64,000 nt of DNA from Arthrobacter sp. ES3-54 (GTDB lineage: Bacteria > Actinomycetota > Actinomycetes > Actinomycetales > Micrococcaceae): assembly GCF_029504395.1 (NCBI RefSeq), contig NZ_JAQFIF010000011.1, forward strand, positions 62,001-126,000, in the 5' to 3' direction. The notes below the pieces were generated by a model that made no database searches, was not told the origin of the DNA, and worked only from the letters and a program-made list of their open reading frames with translations. The translations under genes and the position numbers were made by a program. The stretch's first letter is position 1. The number at the start of each line of letters is the position of its first letter. Shown here piece after piece: positions 33,087 to 43,100 of the stretch.

Positions 33087-34756
33087 GGCGAGGCCCCTTC
33101 CGGCAGCTCAAGTTCCGGGCCGGGAGCAGCGGCGGCGGTTTCCCGTGGCCGGAGGCGGAGTTCGGTGCCGCCGAGGACGGCGCTGAATTCGGCGTCGTGC
33201 GTCACGGAGACGACGGCGGTGCCGGCGTCGAGGAGCTCGGACAGGAACGAGGCGAGTTCGGCCCACGTGTTGGCATCCTGGCCGAAGGTGGGCTCGTCCA
33301 GGACCAGCACCTGAGGGTGCGCCGCCAGCACCGTGGCTACCGAAAGGCGGCGCTTCTCGCCGCCGGAGAGCGTGTAGGGGTTGGCGTCCACCAGCTCCGT
33401 CAGCCGCAGCCGCTCCAGCAGCTCGTCAACGCGGTCTTCGCCGTAGCCGAGGTGGCGGGGGCCGAACATGAGTTCGTCCAGGACCCTGCCGGTGACGAAC
33501 TGGTGCTCGGGTTCCTGGAACACGGTGCCTATCCTGGCGATCAGCTGCTGGGCCTTCCACCGGTACGGATCGGTTCCGGCGCCGCCGCCTATGTGACCAG
33601 GGGAGTGACCAGCGGAGCGGCCCCTGGCGTGACCACTGGCGCCGCCGCTGAGCGCCGGCGCGGCCGAGACCGTCCCCGCGACGGGCCGCAGGAGACCGGC
33701 CAGCGTCAGCGCCAGGGTGGACTTCCCCGCACCGTTCGGTCCGGTGATGGTCAGAGCCTCGCCGGTGCGGACCTGGACCGAAACCCCGGCCTGGACCGGG
33801 CGCGGCGCGATCGTGCGGAAGCCGTCGCGCAGCCCGGCACGCCGCGGCCGCTCGCGGGACACCGCGAGCCCCTCGGCCGCGAGCAGGAGCTGCCCTGCGT
33901 CCCGCGCCGGCCGCCGCGTCCGAGTCGCCGGGACGTAGCCCGGCACCCACACGCCCGCACCGATGAGCATGTCCCGCGCCTCGGCCAGGACCCGGTCCGG
34001 CGGCCCGTCAATGAGTACGGCGGAGTTCAATCCCGCGGAGTCCGTGGCGGACCCGGGCTGCAGCACCACAATCCTGTCCACCAGGTCTTTCCAGACCCCC
34101 ACCCGGTGCTCCACGACCACCAGGGTGGCGCCGGTCTTGTCCAGGCAGCGGCCCACGGCATCGCGGACCTCCAGGACGCCGGCGGGGTCGAGATTGGCTG
34201 TCGGCTCGTCGAGGAGCAGCAGCCCCGGCCGCATCGCGAGGATCCCGGCGAGCGCCAGCCGCTGCTTTTGTCCGCCGGAGAGGGCCGAGGTCGGGTGGTC
34301 CAGCGGCAGCCGGCCCAGCCCGACGTCGTCGAGCGCCTCGCGCACCCGCGGCCAGATCTCTGCCGCCGGGACAGCGAGGTTCTCCGCCCCGAAGGCGACG
34401 TCGTCGCCGAGGCGGGAAAGCACCACCTGGGTTTCCGGGTCCTGCTGCACAAGCCCGGCGCGGCCGCGCTGCGCCCGTGGCGGGGCGCCGTCGATCAGCA
34501 GGCTTCCGGTCTCGTCGGCGTCCTCGGCGTCGCCCGCTGCCCCCGAGGCGCCGGCCGCGCCGTCGCCCAGCACGCCGGCCAGGGCGTGGAGCAGCGTGGA
34601 TTTTCCGGCGCCGGAGGGCCCCAGCAGAAGCACGCGCTCCCCCGGCTGGATGTCCAGGTCAAGGCCGCTGACCGCGGGCCGGGGCCGTCCGGCATGCCGC
34701 CAGCCCCAGCCGCGGGCCGTGACGGCGGCCGGCCGGACGCCTGGTGAAGATCTCAT
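33083..34756 (-). CDS. ykoD: Duplicated ECF transporter ATPase, YkoD-like
   Basis: 557 residues with two ABC ATPase domains in one chain. The first Walker A is GPSGAGKST (about residue 50), the second GPNGAGKSTLAL (about residue 345). Signature LSGGQKQR and LSGGEKRR motifs and Walker B stretches (LLLLDEPTANLD, VLVLDEPTFGQD) are present in each half. It powers the ECF transporter together with YkoC and YkoE. It lies between the S and T components, as in B. subtilis ykoEDC. It overlaps the T gene by 4 bases. Confidence 0.92.
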   Translation of the reverse strand: MRSSPGVRPAAVTARGWGWRHAGRPRPAVSGLDLDIQPGERVLLLGPSGAGKSTLLHALAGVLGDGAAGASGAAGDAEDADETGSLLIDGAPPRAQRGRAGLVQQDPETQVVLSRLGDDVAFGAENLAVPAAEIWPRVREALDDVGLGRLPLDHPTSALSGGQKQRLALAGILAMRPGLLLLDEPTANLDPAGVLEVRDAVGRCLDKTGATLVVVEHRVGVWKDLVDRIVVLQPGSATDSAGLNSAVLIDGPPDRVLAEARDMLIGAGVWVPGYVPATRTRRPARDAGQLLLAAEGLAVSRERPRRAGLRDGFRTIAPRPVQAGVSVQVRTGEALTITGPNGAGKSTLALTLAGLLRPVAGTVSAAPALSGGASGHARGRSAGHSPGHIGGGAGTDPYRWKAQQLIARIGTVFQEPEHQFVTGRVLDELMFGPRHLGYGEDRVDELLERLRLTELVDANPYTLSGGEKRRLSVATVLAAHPQVLVLDEPTFGQDANTWAELASFLSELLDAGTAVVSVTHDAEFSAVLGGTELRLRPRETAAAAPGPELELPEGASP

Positions 34757-34800
34757 GGGTTCTCTGCGGGATTCAGGATGAGTGTGTTCGGGAGAAGGGA

Positions 34801-35448
34801 TCAGGAGAACACGGGCTCCGTGGCGGCCTTGCGGGAGGCAAAGGAACCCAGCACTCCGGTCTTGGCCAGGCCGCGGGTGGCGAGCCAGGCCAGTCCTCCG
34901 GCAATCACTGCGCCGGAGATTGTGGTGAAGACGATGTAGGCGAGCTTGTCACCGGCAGCGTAGGCGATGTTCCAGCCCCACGGCAGGAAGGAATCGTTCA
35001 GGCCGCAGAAGAGGCCCGCGCCGGCTCCGGCCAGCAGCGAGACCGGCAGGTTGAACTTCTTGTAGAGGAAGGCAGCGAAGACCAGTTCCGCGCCGAGGCC
35101 CTGCAGGACACCGGAGATCAGCACCGTGGTGCCGTACTGCGAACCCATGATGAGCTCGCCCGTGGCCGCGACCGTTTCGCAAAAAAGCGCTGCGCCCGGC
35201 TTGCGGATGATGAGCATGCCCAGCACCGCCGGGATCATCCAGCCGCCGGCGTAGAGTCCGCTGAGCGGCGGGTAGAGCGCGTTGACCGGAACCGAAATCA
35301 GGTTCGCGCCCTGGGACCAGGCCCAGAAAATGACGCCGCCGGCAACGGCGATCAACGCGGCCACCACAATGTCCACCACACGCCAGCTGTAGTTGCGCCG
35401 AGCGGATGAACGGCTGGCGGAACCATGCTGCGCTGAAATATCTGTCAT
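34801..35448 (-). CDS. ykoE: ECF transporter substrate-binding (S) component, YkoE family
   Basis: 215 residues with about six membrane helices (from YSWRVVDIVVAALIAVAGGV). The pattern VPVNALYPPLSGLYAGGWMI, GELIMGSQYGTTVLISGVLQ and LNDSFLPWGWNIAYAAGDKL is typical of YkoE. It recognizes hydroxymethylpyrimidine or thiamine. The ATG has AGGAGG 6-7 bases upstream, so it is preferred over the longer open frame. A TPP riboswitch lies directly upstream. Confidence 0.92.
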   Translation of the reverse strand: MTDISAQHGSASRSSARRNYSWRVVDIVVAALIAVAGGVIFWAWSQGANLISVPVNALYPPLSGLYAGGWMIPAVLGMLIIRKPGAALFCETVAATGELIMGSQYGTTVLISGVLQGLGAELVFAAFLYKKFNLPVSLLAGAGAGLFCGLNDSFLPWGWNIAYAAGDKLAYIVFTTISGAVIAGGLAWLATRGLAKTGVLGSFASRKAATEPVFS

Positions 35449-35528
35449 GTCGTCCTCCTGAGGAACAGGAGGGGAGGGTGCTCCGGCCGGCCTCGGCTTC
35501 CGCCGCCCTCCGCGCACCCTGAGAACTC

Positions 35529-35651
35529 GACTCCCTTGCGCCGGTACTAACCGGATCAGGTTCGAGGGTCTGCGGCTGTCCGCACTCTCAGCGCCCACCA
35601 AAGGTTTCCCCGGATTTTTCCGGCGATGCCCGACGGCGGCGCTCCCCTGTC
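35529..35651 (-). ncRNA. TPP riboswitch (THI element)
   Basis: On the minus strand the THI-box pattern is complete: GGGGAGCGCC at the 5' side, GGCGCTGAGAGTG, GACCCTCGAACCTGATCCGG, TTAGTACCGGCG and AAGGGAGTC. The closing stem joins GAC (35651-35649) and GTC (35531-35529). It controls ykoEDC, so thiamine pyrophosphate should shut down precursor uptake. Confidence 0.95.
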
Positions 35652-35845
35652 GTAAATTATTTCGCCCTTGTGGGCTGGCTCAGTTTACACCCGGACGGCC
35701 GGGTTTTCAGTGGTGTGCCGTCACAATCGGGGTCCGGGCAGGGACGGCCACCGCGGCCGGGAAAAGCGGCTTGGTAGAGTCGACGTGTCGGACACCCGGA
35801 CCCGCCAGCGGGCGGCCGCGTCACCTACGGGAAAGCTGGATTATT

Positions 35846-36391
35846 TTGACGCAGACACCAGCCACACAAGATCCCTCCGGGGAATACGAACCGGACTCGA
35901 GCGAGCCGCAGCCGCCGGGGTCACTGGCGGCGCTCATCGGCCGCGTGCTGGCCGAGATGGACGCGCTCCAGTTCGCGTCGTTCAGCAAGGACGACGCCCT
36001 GGACCTCGGCCTCCTCCTGGTCGAGCTGGGCAGGCAACGCTCGCTGCCCATCGCCGTCGACATCACCAAAGGCGAGCAGGTGCTCTTCCACGCCGCACTG
36101 GACGGCGCCACGCCGGACAACGAGCGCTGGATCAATGCCAAGAAGCGCACCGCGCTGCGGTACGAGGTCCCGTCCCTGCTGGTGGGCCTCCGGGCCCGGG
36201 CTGCCGGCGGAAGGATCGAGGACAACGCCTGGTGGGATCAGACGGAGTTCGCCGCCCACGGCGGGGCGTTCCCGATATACGTGCGCGGCACGGGCGCCGT
36301 CGCCGTCGTCACCGTGTCCGGCCTGCCCCAGAAGGCGGACCACGACCTGGTGGTCGAGGCCCTGCGGATGGTCCTGACACCGGAACGCTAG
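35846..36391 (+). CDS. UPF0303/heme-degrading-domain-like protein
   Basis: 181 residues from TTG 35846 (MTQTPATQDPSG); the start is uncertain because no clear Shine-Dalgarno is present. The conserved part begins at about residue 25 and includes ALDLGLLLVELGRQ, PIAVDITKGEQVLFHAALDG, NERWINAKKRTALR and FAAHGGAFPIYVRGTGAVAV, the pattern of UPF0303 (GlcG/HbpS-like fold). Relatives bind heme or small ligands; function here is unknown. A TAGAGT hexamer at 35775 is a possible -10. DUF4235 follows on the same strand, 39 bases later. Confidence 0.8.
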   Translation: MTQTPATQDPSGEYEPDSSEPQPPGSLAALIGRVLAEMDALQFASFSKDDALDLGLLLVELGRQRSLPIAVDITKGEQVLFHAALDGATPDNERWINAKKRTALRYEVPSLLVGLRARAAGGRIEDNAWWDQTEFAAHGGAFPIYVRGTGAVAVVTVSGLPQKADHDLVVEALRMVLTPER

Positions 36392-36430
36392 GCTAGGGGA
36401 AATCCGTTCCCGTCCCAAGGAGACCGAAGA

Positions 36431-36694
36431 ATGAACATCCTCATCAAGCTGCTCGGCACCGGCATCAGCCTTGTGGCCGGCTTTGCCGGCACCAAGCTGG
36501 TGGACGCCATCTGGGAGAAGTCCACGGGCAACAAGCCGCCCAAGGGCGACGACGACGACGTCCCCACCACGCTGCGCTCGGCCCTGACGTTCGCCCTGAT
36601 CTCCGCATCGGTCAGCGCCATCATCCAGGTGCTCGCCAACCGCGGCACCCAGCGCGCGATCACCCGCTTCGCCAAGTCCCAGGAAATCGTCTGA
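36431..36694 (+). CDS. DUF4235 membrane protein
   Basis: 87 residues. Two hydrophobic segments (LIKLLGTGISLVAGFAGTKL; ALTFALISASVSAIIQVLAN) flank a charged loop with KPPKGDDDD, which fits DUF4235. Function unknown. AAGGAG lies 9 bases before the ATG, and a TAGGCT hexamer (about 36392) could be its own promoter. Confidence 0.88.
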   Translation: MNILIKLLGTGISLVAGFAGTKLVDAIWEKSTGNKPPKGDDDDVPTTLRSALTFALISASVSAIIQVLANRGTQRAITRFAKSQEIV

Positions 36695-36768
36695 CCGGAC
36701 TCGGCTAGCCGCGGCACCGGTCGCGGCATGGCCGACGGCGCTGGCCGCCGCGCCCGTCCCCCACGGGC

Positions 36769-37176
36769 TCAGCGGCCGGCGTCGTCGTCGTCCACTCCGT
36801 GGTTGGCCGTCTTCTGGGCGGCCTTCTGGGCGGCCTTCTGGACTACGGCCTCAAGCTCGTCGGAGCTCAGGAGCTCCGGATGCAGGTGCTTGGTCCGGTA
36901 GCCGGCCCGGCCCACCATGTGGGCGGACACGGGGACGGTGAGCAGCTGGAAGAGCCAGGCCACCAGCAGGACGGGCCACACCCACCAGGTGCGCATCTGC
37001 AGGCCAAGGGCCGCCAACAGCAGGAACAGGCCCAGGACCTGCGGCTTGGTGGCGGCGTGCATCCTGCTCATGAGGTCCGGGAACCGCAACAGCCCGATCG
37101 CGGCGCCGAGTGACATGAGCGCGCCGACCACCATAAACACTGCCGAGACGGCATCGATCACTGTTTCAGGATTCAC
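36769..37176 (-). CDS. mnhG: Na+/H+ antiporter subunit G (MnhG/MrpG)
   Basis: 135 residues from the GTG at 37176. It has three membrane helices with the MnhG pattern (MSLGAAIGLLRFPDLMSRMH, AATKPQVLGLFLLLAALGL) and a polar tail with KAAQKAAQKTANHG. It is the last subunit of the Mrp complex, which exchanges Na+ for H+. The start lies inside mnhF (overlap of 11 bases), so the genes are translationally coupled. Confidence 0.93.
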   Translation of the reverse strand: MNPETVIDAVSAVFMVVGALMSLGAAIGLLRFPDLMSRMHAATKPQVLGLFLLLAALGLQMRTWWVWPVLLVAWLFQLLTVPVSAHMVGRAGYRTKHLHPELLSSDELEAVVQKAAQKAAQKTANHGVDDDDAGR

Positions 37177-37444
37177 GGCTGCCCTCCCTCCTCTCAGCCA
37201 CGAAGCGGGCCACGGTGACCGAGCCGACGAAGCCGATGAGGGAAATCGCAACGAGCAGCATCAGGTTGTTGAGGTGCCGGTTGACGGCCATGTCGATGCA
37301 CAGGGCCGCCCCGAAAATGGCCAGCAGCACGTCGGCGGCGAGCACCCGGTCCAGCAGCGAGGGGCCGCGCCCGATCCGGATGATCGCCCCCGCGGCGGCC
37401 AGGGAAAGTACGACGGCGGTCACCGTCAGGACGGTCTGCATCAT
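37166..37444 (-). CDS. mnhF: Na+/H+ antiporter subunit F (MnhF/MrpF)
   Basis: 92 residues, three helices, with the MnhF pattern RIGRGPSLLDRVLAADVLLA and ALCIDMAVNRHLNNLMLLVA. The ATG at 37444 overlaps the mnhE stop by 4 bases (ATGA). It is needed for assembly or ion transport in the Mrp complex. Confidence 0.94.
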   Translation of the reverse strand: MMQTVLTVTAVVLSLAAAGAIIRIGRGPSLLDRVLAADVLLAIFGAALCIDMAVNRHLNNLMLLVAISLIGFVGSVTVARFVAERREGSRES

Positions 37445-37986
37445 GCGGCGAGCTCCTGGGTAAGGGCGGACAGTTCGTCTTTGGTCCCCATGATCCTGAT
37501 CAGCCCGGCCTCGGTGTCCCGGACCTCCTTGCGCAGCTTGGCCGCGTCCTCGGCATTGCGGACGTTGATGCCGTGGATGTAGAGCGTGGACGTTGATCTG
37601 TCCACCTCCACCACGAGGGATCCCGGGATCAGCGAGATCACATGCCCGGTGGCCGTGACCAGCAGGTCGGAGTGGCTCCGGAGCGGCACGGCGACGATTG
37701 CGCTGACCACGTTGGGGCCGCGGACCACGGCGAGGTACAGGACCTGGAAGCTTGCCGCGACCACCTTTCCGAGGAAGATGAGGGCGAAGGGCACGGCGCG
37801 GAGGACGTTGAAGCGGCCGCCGAGCTCCACCGGGGGGAGATAGAAGATCCGTGCCACGAGCACGGCGATGAGGGCCCCGAAGAGGAGATTGCCCGGGCTG
37901 AAGTTCTGCCACAGCGCGCCCCAGACAAAAACGAGCCACACCAGCAGCGGCAGTTCCTGGCGCAGCGAGATCCTTTTCCGGTTCAT
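37441..37986 (-). CDS. mnhE: Na+/H+ antiporter subunit E (MnhE/MrpE)
   Basis: 181 residues. Membrane helices near the N-terminus (LPLLVWLVFVWGALWQNFSP) and the soluble part with SLIPGSLVVEVDRSTSTLYIHGIN match MnhE. The start overlaps the mnhD stop by 4 bases. It belongs to the Mrp Na+/H+ antiporter. Confidence 0.94.
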   Translation of the reverse strand: MNRKRISLRQELPLLVWLVFVWGALWQNFSPGNLLFGALIAVLVARIFYLPPVELGGRFNVLRAVPFALIFLGKVVAASFQVLYLAVVRGPNVVSAIVAVPLRSHSDLLVTATGHVISLIPGSLVVEVDRSTSTLYIHGINVRNAEDAAKLRKEVRDTEAGLIRIMGTKDELSALTQELAA

Positions 37987-39614
37987 TTGCCGCCGCCCTG
38001 CTGCTGGGCCTGCCCGGGCTGGGCCGCCGGAGGCACGGGCGGCACCGGCGCGTCCTCGCCCAGCACGGCCTGGATGTACGAGGACCTGTCCAGCATTTCC
38101 TCGGCGGACTGGTCGGCCACCCTGAACAGCGGCCCGGCGAAGACCGTCAGGGCCACGCCAAAGACCACCAGGCCCAGGGTGGATCCCACCATGGTGCGGG
38201 GCAGCAGGGTCACGTTCGTCTTCCCGGCCCGGTCCCCGGTGGCGGAGTCCGCCGGCGCCGCCAGGAGCACCGGATCGGGGTGCTCAGCGTCCTCCGGCTT
38301 GCGCCAGAACGCCCGGTTCCAGACCCTCGCGATCGCCAGCAGCGTCAGCAGGCTGGTCAGCACGCCGCCGATCACCAAGGCGTAGGCCAGCGGCGTGCCC
38401 AGTTCGACGCCTGCCTGAAGCAGCCCCAGCTTGCCCAGGAAACCCGAGAACGGCGGGATTCCGGCCAGGTTCATGGCGGGAACGAAGAACAGGACCCCCA
38501 GAACCGGGGAGAGCTTGGCCAGCCCGGCCACGCGGTCCATGGATGAGCTGCCGCCGCGGCGTTCAATCAGGCCGGTCACCAGGAACAGGCTGGTCTGGAT
38601 GGTGATGTGGTGGGCCACGTAGAACACGGCGGCGCCCAGGCCGGCCACCGTGGACATGGCCAGGCCGAAGACCATGTAGCCGATGTGGCTGACCAGGGTG
38701 AAGGACAAGAGCCTCTTGATGTCGCTTTGGGCCAGGGCGCCGAGGATGCCCACCACCATGGTCAGCAGCGCCGCGACCATGAGCGGGGCGTTGAGCGCAT
38801 CCCCCGGGAAGAGCAGCGTCTCCGTGCGGACCATGGCGTAGACGCCCACCTTGGTCAGCAGCCCGGCAAACACCGCGGTGACCGGGGCCGGCGCGGTGGG
38901 ATAGGAGTCCGGGAGCCAGAAGGACAGCGGGAAGACGGCGGCCTTGATGCCGAAGGCCACGAGCAGCATCACGTGCAGCAGCGTCCGGGTGCCCTGGTCG
39001 AGGTCCCCGAGCTTGATGGCGAGGTCCGCCATGTTGATGGTTCCGGTGGCGCCGTAGATCATGGCGATCGCGATCAGGAACAGCACCGAGGACACGACTG
39101 AGACCACCACGTAGGTCACGCCGGCCCGGATGCGCGGGCCCGTCCCGCCGAGGGTGATGAGCACGTAGCTGGCCGTCAGCAGGATCTCAAAGCCGACGTA
39201 GAGGTTGAAGAGGTCTCCGGAGAGGAAGGCGTTGGACACCCCGGCCACGAGGATCAGGTAGGTCGGGTGGAAGATCGAGACCGGCGCGTCGCGGTCGCCG
39301 TCGGCCATACCCTGTCCGGTTGCGTAGATCAGAACCGCAAGGCTCACGGTCGAGGACACCACCAGCATGAGCGAGGAGAACTGGTCCACCACCAGCACGA
39401 CGCCCCAGGGCGGCAACCAGCCGCCGATGTCCACCGCGGCCGTCCCGCCTTCCCAGACGGAGGCGAGCAGCCAGCATTCCAGCAGCAGGGTCAGGGTCAG
39501 GACGGCGATGCTGATCGCGCGCTGGGCCCGGGGGTAGTGGATGAGCAGGAAGGTCAGGGCGGCGCCCATGATGGGGAGTACGACGGCGAGCGGGGCAAAG
39601 CTGGTGATGTTCAC
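37983..39614 (-). CDS. mnhD: Na+/H+ antiporter subunit D (MnhD/MrpD)
   Basis: 543 residues, about 14 helices, homologous to NADH dehydrogenase NuoM/NuoN. The conserved glutamate/lysine region (LYVGFEILLTASYVLITLGG; KAAVFPLSFWLPDSYPTAPA) is visible, so it likely carries protons. It follows mnhC with a 4-base overlap. The C-terminal tail is Gln/Pro-rich (QPGQAQQQGGGK). Confidence 0.95.
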   Translation of the reverse strand: MNITSFAPLAVVLPIMGAALTFLLIHYPRAQRAISIAVLTLTLLLECWLLASVWEGGTAAVDIGGWLPPWGVVLVVDQFSSLMLVVSSTVSLAVLIYATGQGMADGDRDAPVSIFHPTYLILVAGVSNAFLSGDLFNLYVGFEILLTASYVLITLGGTGPRIRAGVTYVVVSVVSSVLFLIAIAMIYGATGTINMADLAIKLGDLDQGTRTLLHVMLLVAFGIKAAVFPLSFWLPDSYPTAPAPVTAVFAGLLTKVGVYAMVRTETLLFPGDALNAPLMVAALLTMVVGILGALAQSDIKRLLSFTLVSHIGYMVFGLAMSTVAGLGAAVFYVAHHITIQTSLFLVTGLIERRGGSSSMDRVAGLAKLSPVLGVLFFVPAMNLAGIPPFSGFLGKLGLLQAGVELGTPLAYALVIGGVLTSLLTLLAIARVWNRAFWRKPEDAEHPDPVLLAAPADSATGDRAGKTNVTLLPRTMVGSTLGLVVFGVALTVFAGPLFRVADQSAEEMLDRSSYIQAVLGEDAPVPPVPPAAQPGQAQQQGGGK

Positions 39615-40171
39615 TCTTCGCCTCCTTCCGGTCTGGGGTCAACGTTCAGGGAGCCGGGCTGTTCTTCAGAGGCGGCTTTGTCGGCCCGCATGGGGCGGCC
39701 ACCGGACATGACCGCGGCCGTGCCGTTGGTTCCGGCGCCGTCGGAGCCGACCATGGCCAGCGGGAATTCTGACGTCTCGACCGGGATGACGGAGTCGTCC
39801 TCGGCATCGAAGCTGGGCGTTTCCGCGACGCGGCGGTCCTCGGCGTCGTCTTGGATTTCGTCCTGGCGGGCCAGGACCCAGGTGCGGTAGATGATGCCCA
39901 GCATGAATGCCGTCACGGCGAAGGAAATCACGATCGAGGTCAGGATCAGGGCCTGCGGCAGGGGGTCGTTGTAGTCCTCCGCTGGGGTGTCCTTGTCGAA
40001 GATCGGCGCCAGCCCGGCGTAGCCGCCGGTGGCGAGGATCAGCAGGTTGGTGGCGTTGGCCAGCAGCATGAGGCCGAGCAGCACCCGGGTGAGGCTGCGC
40101 TCAAGGATCAGGTAGATGCCACAGGCGTAGAGGGCGCCCATCACCGCCAGCAGGGTCAGGTTGACGCTCAT
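39611..40171 (-). CDS. mnhC: Na+/H+ antiporter subunit C (MnhC/MrpC), long-tailed
   Basis: 186 residues from the ATG at 40171. Residues 1-115 are the NuoK-like three-helix part (LERSLTRVLLGLMLLANATN, PQALILTSIVISFAVTAFML). The last 65-70 residues are an acidic, low-complexity tail (EIQDDAEDRRVAE and later), longer than the normal 113-120-residue subunit. It overlaps its neighbours by 4 bases on each side. Confidence 0.93.
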   Translation of the reverse strand: MSVNLTLLAVMGALYACGIYLILERSLTRVLLGLMLLANATNLLILATGGYAGLAPIFDKDTPAEDYNDPLPQALILTSIVISFAVTAFMLGIIYRTWVLARQDEIQDDAEDRRVAETPSFDAEDDSVIPVETSEFPLAMVGSDGAGTNGTAAVMSGGRPMRADKAASEEQPGSLNVDPRPEGGEE

Positions 40172-43100
40172 GTTCTCCCCTTGGAAGTGGTTTCGGCGTC
40201 GGCCTCGACGGTGGCTTCGGCGGGGATTCTGCCGCTGTCCTCGTCTTCGGAGGGCTCGGCGGGCTCTTCGAAGTGCTCGTCGATTTCCGCACCGAGGCTG
40301 CGCAGCACGTCCAGGGCCAGTCCGACCACCACGATGTACACACCGATGTCGAAGATGGTCGAGGTGACGAACTTGATGTCGCCAAAGACCGGCAGCCACA
40401 GCTCCACGATGGCGCTCTGGAACACCTGGCCGCCCAGCAGCAGCGGCGTCATTCCGGCGGCCGCCGCCGTAGCCAGGCCGATCCCCAGCAGGGTGCCGGC
40501 GCCGACGGGTGTGGCTTCGCGGAGTTCGAAGCGGCCGCCGGCCAGGTAGCGGATGGTCAGGGCGAGGCCGGCGGTGAGGCCACCGGCGAAGCCCCCGCCG
40601 GGCAGGTTGTGGCCGGCGAGGAGCAGATAGAGGGAGAACACGATGATCGAGTGGAAGATCAGGCGGGTGACCACCTCGAAGATGATCGAGCGGCGCTCGG
40701 GCGCCAGGGTCCGGCCGGCCACCAGCCAGGCGTCGCTCGTGGCGGCAGCGAACCGCCGGGACATCGCCAGGGCGGCGTCGTCCCGGGTGCTGCCCCTGGC
40801 CCCGGTCCGCCGGCCCACGGTCCCTTCCGCGACAGTTGCGGACGTCCGGATGCGGTCGCCGCGGCCCCGGACGAAGATGAGGCTGGCCACGCCGGTGGCG
40901 GCCAGGGCCAGGACGGAGATCTCGCCAAAGGTGTCCCAGGCCCGGATGTCCACCAGGGTCACGTTGACGACGTTAAGGCCGCCGCCGCCCTCATAGGCCA
41001 GCTGCGGGAACTGCAGGGAGACCGGCGTTGCCACTCGGGCGCCGAGGGCGTAGATGGCCACGAAGATCATGGTGACGCCGAAGGCCAGGCCGATCACCAC
41101 GCGGATGACTCGGTATTTGCCGCCGGTGCGGTCCCGAAGCCCCGGCGGAAGGCTCCGCATGGCCAGCACGAACGCCACCAGGATGATGGTTTCGACCAGC
41201 ATCTGGGTCAGGGCAAGGTCCGGGGCTCCCTGCAGCGCGAACATCATGGCGATCCCGTAGCCGGTGACGGACACCATCAGGACGGCCAGGAACCGTTTAT
41301 TGGCGCGCACCGCGGCCAGCGCCCCGATCACGATCCCGGCGCCGGCCACCAGTTGCAGCGGCGCTCCGGGATCGATGAAATAGAGACCGTCCGGCAGCGG
41401 CTTATTGGCCAGCAGCAGCGCCGTCAGCGGCAGGACGAACGCCACGGTCAGGATGACGGAGAGGTAGAAGAACAGGGAGCCTCGCTGGGTTCGGCCGGTG
41501 ATCCAGACAGCGGTGTCGTCCAGGGCGCCGATCGTGTTCTGGTAGGCGCGGTCGCTGTCGATCCAGCCCGGCACCAGTGCCTGCAGCCGGGCCACGGCGT
41601 TGCGGCCGTAGAACATGGCCAGGCCCAGGACGAACGTCACCGCGGTCAACCCCAGGGCCGGGGTGAGGCCGTGCCACAACGCCAAGTGCCCCGGCGAGGA
41701 CTCGGAGCCGTCCACAAAGAGCTCCGCATACGGCTGGATCCAGCCGTCAACGGGGGCGGGCCATAGCCCGTACAGGACCGTGAGGAGGCTCAGGATCGCC
41801 GGCGCGGCAAGGAAGGCGGGTTTGACCGGCTTGAAGTCCGTGGGCTCCACGCCGGGCTTGAAGGCGAAGGCGCCCCACATGAAGCGGGCGCTGTAGGCGA
41901 AGGTCAGGATGGAGCCCAGGACCACGCCTCCCAGCAGCCAGGGCCCGGTCCCGGACGCCGAGGTGTACTCGATGAAGGCCTCGAACACCGATTCCTTGGC
42001 GACGTAGCCGGCCAGCGGCGGTACGCCGGCCATCGAGGCCGCGCCGATCGCCGCTACGATCGCCAGTGCCCGGGCCGAGCCGTAGACGCCGGAGAGCTCG
42101 CGGATGTCGCGGGTCCCGGCCTGGTGGTCGATGATGCCCACCACCAGGAAGAGCGTGGCCTTGAACAACCCGTGCGCCAGGAGGAAGGCCAGTCCGGCGA
42201 GTGCCGCCTCGGGCGTGCCCAGGCCCACCACCATGGTCATGAAGCCCAGCTGGCTCACGGTGCCGTAGGCGAGGATGAGCTTGATGTCGGTCTGCCGCAG
42301 GGCCCGGTAGCCGCCCACAAGCATGGTGGCCAGGCCCAGGCCCAGCACGATCGGCAGCCACGGCGGTGTTTCGGCGAATCCGGGGGCCAGCCGGGCAACC
42401 AGGTAGATCCCGGCCTTCACCATGGCCGCGGCGTGCAGGTAGGCGCTCACGGGCGTGGGGGCAGCCATCGCGCCGGGAAGCCAGAAGTGGAACGGCACCA
42501 GGGCGGACTTGGTGATCGCACCGATCAGGATGAGGACGACGGCGGCGTTCACCGCCCCGCCCGCGGGCCCGGCGACCAAGGCGGGCGCCTGGTCCAAGAT
42601 GGCCTGGATCCGGTAGGTTCCGGCTGTCGCACCGAGGATGATGAGCCCCACAAGCATGGCCAGCCCGCCGGCGGTAGTAACCACCAGCGCCTGCAGCGCC
42701 GAGCGCCGCGCTGACAGCCGGGTGCGGGCGTAGCCGATCAGCAGGTACGACAGCACCGTGGTCAGTTCCCAGAAGATGAACATCAGCAGGAGGTCATCAG
42801 CCGTAACGAGGCCGAACATCGCACCGGCGAAGGCCAGGAGCTGCGCCCCGAAACCGCCGAGGTAGTCGTCCTTGTTCTCGAAGTAGCGGGCGCAGTAGAC
42901 CAGCACCAGCGCACCCACCCCCAGCACCAGCAGGGACATGACCCAGGCCAGGGCATCCATCCGGAATGCGAGGTCGAGCTGCAGGCCGGGAATCCAGGGC
43001 ACCACCTCCGTGATCGCCCCGTCTGTATAGACGGCGTCGTGCTGCAGCAGCAGCCAGACAAAGGAGGCCGCGGGGACCGCGGCCAGGGCGAAGAACGAAT

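Noticed and set aside
33074..34747. 557-codon plus-strand frame opposite the ECF ATPase
   Set aside because: It mirrors ykoD over its whole length and has no recognizable domain.
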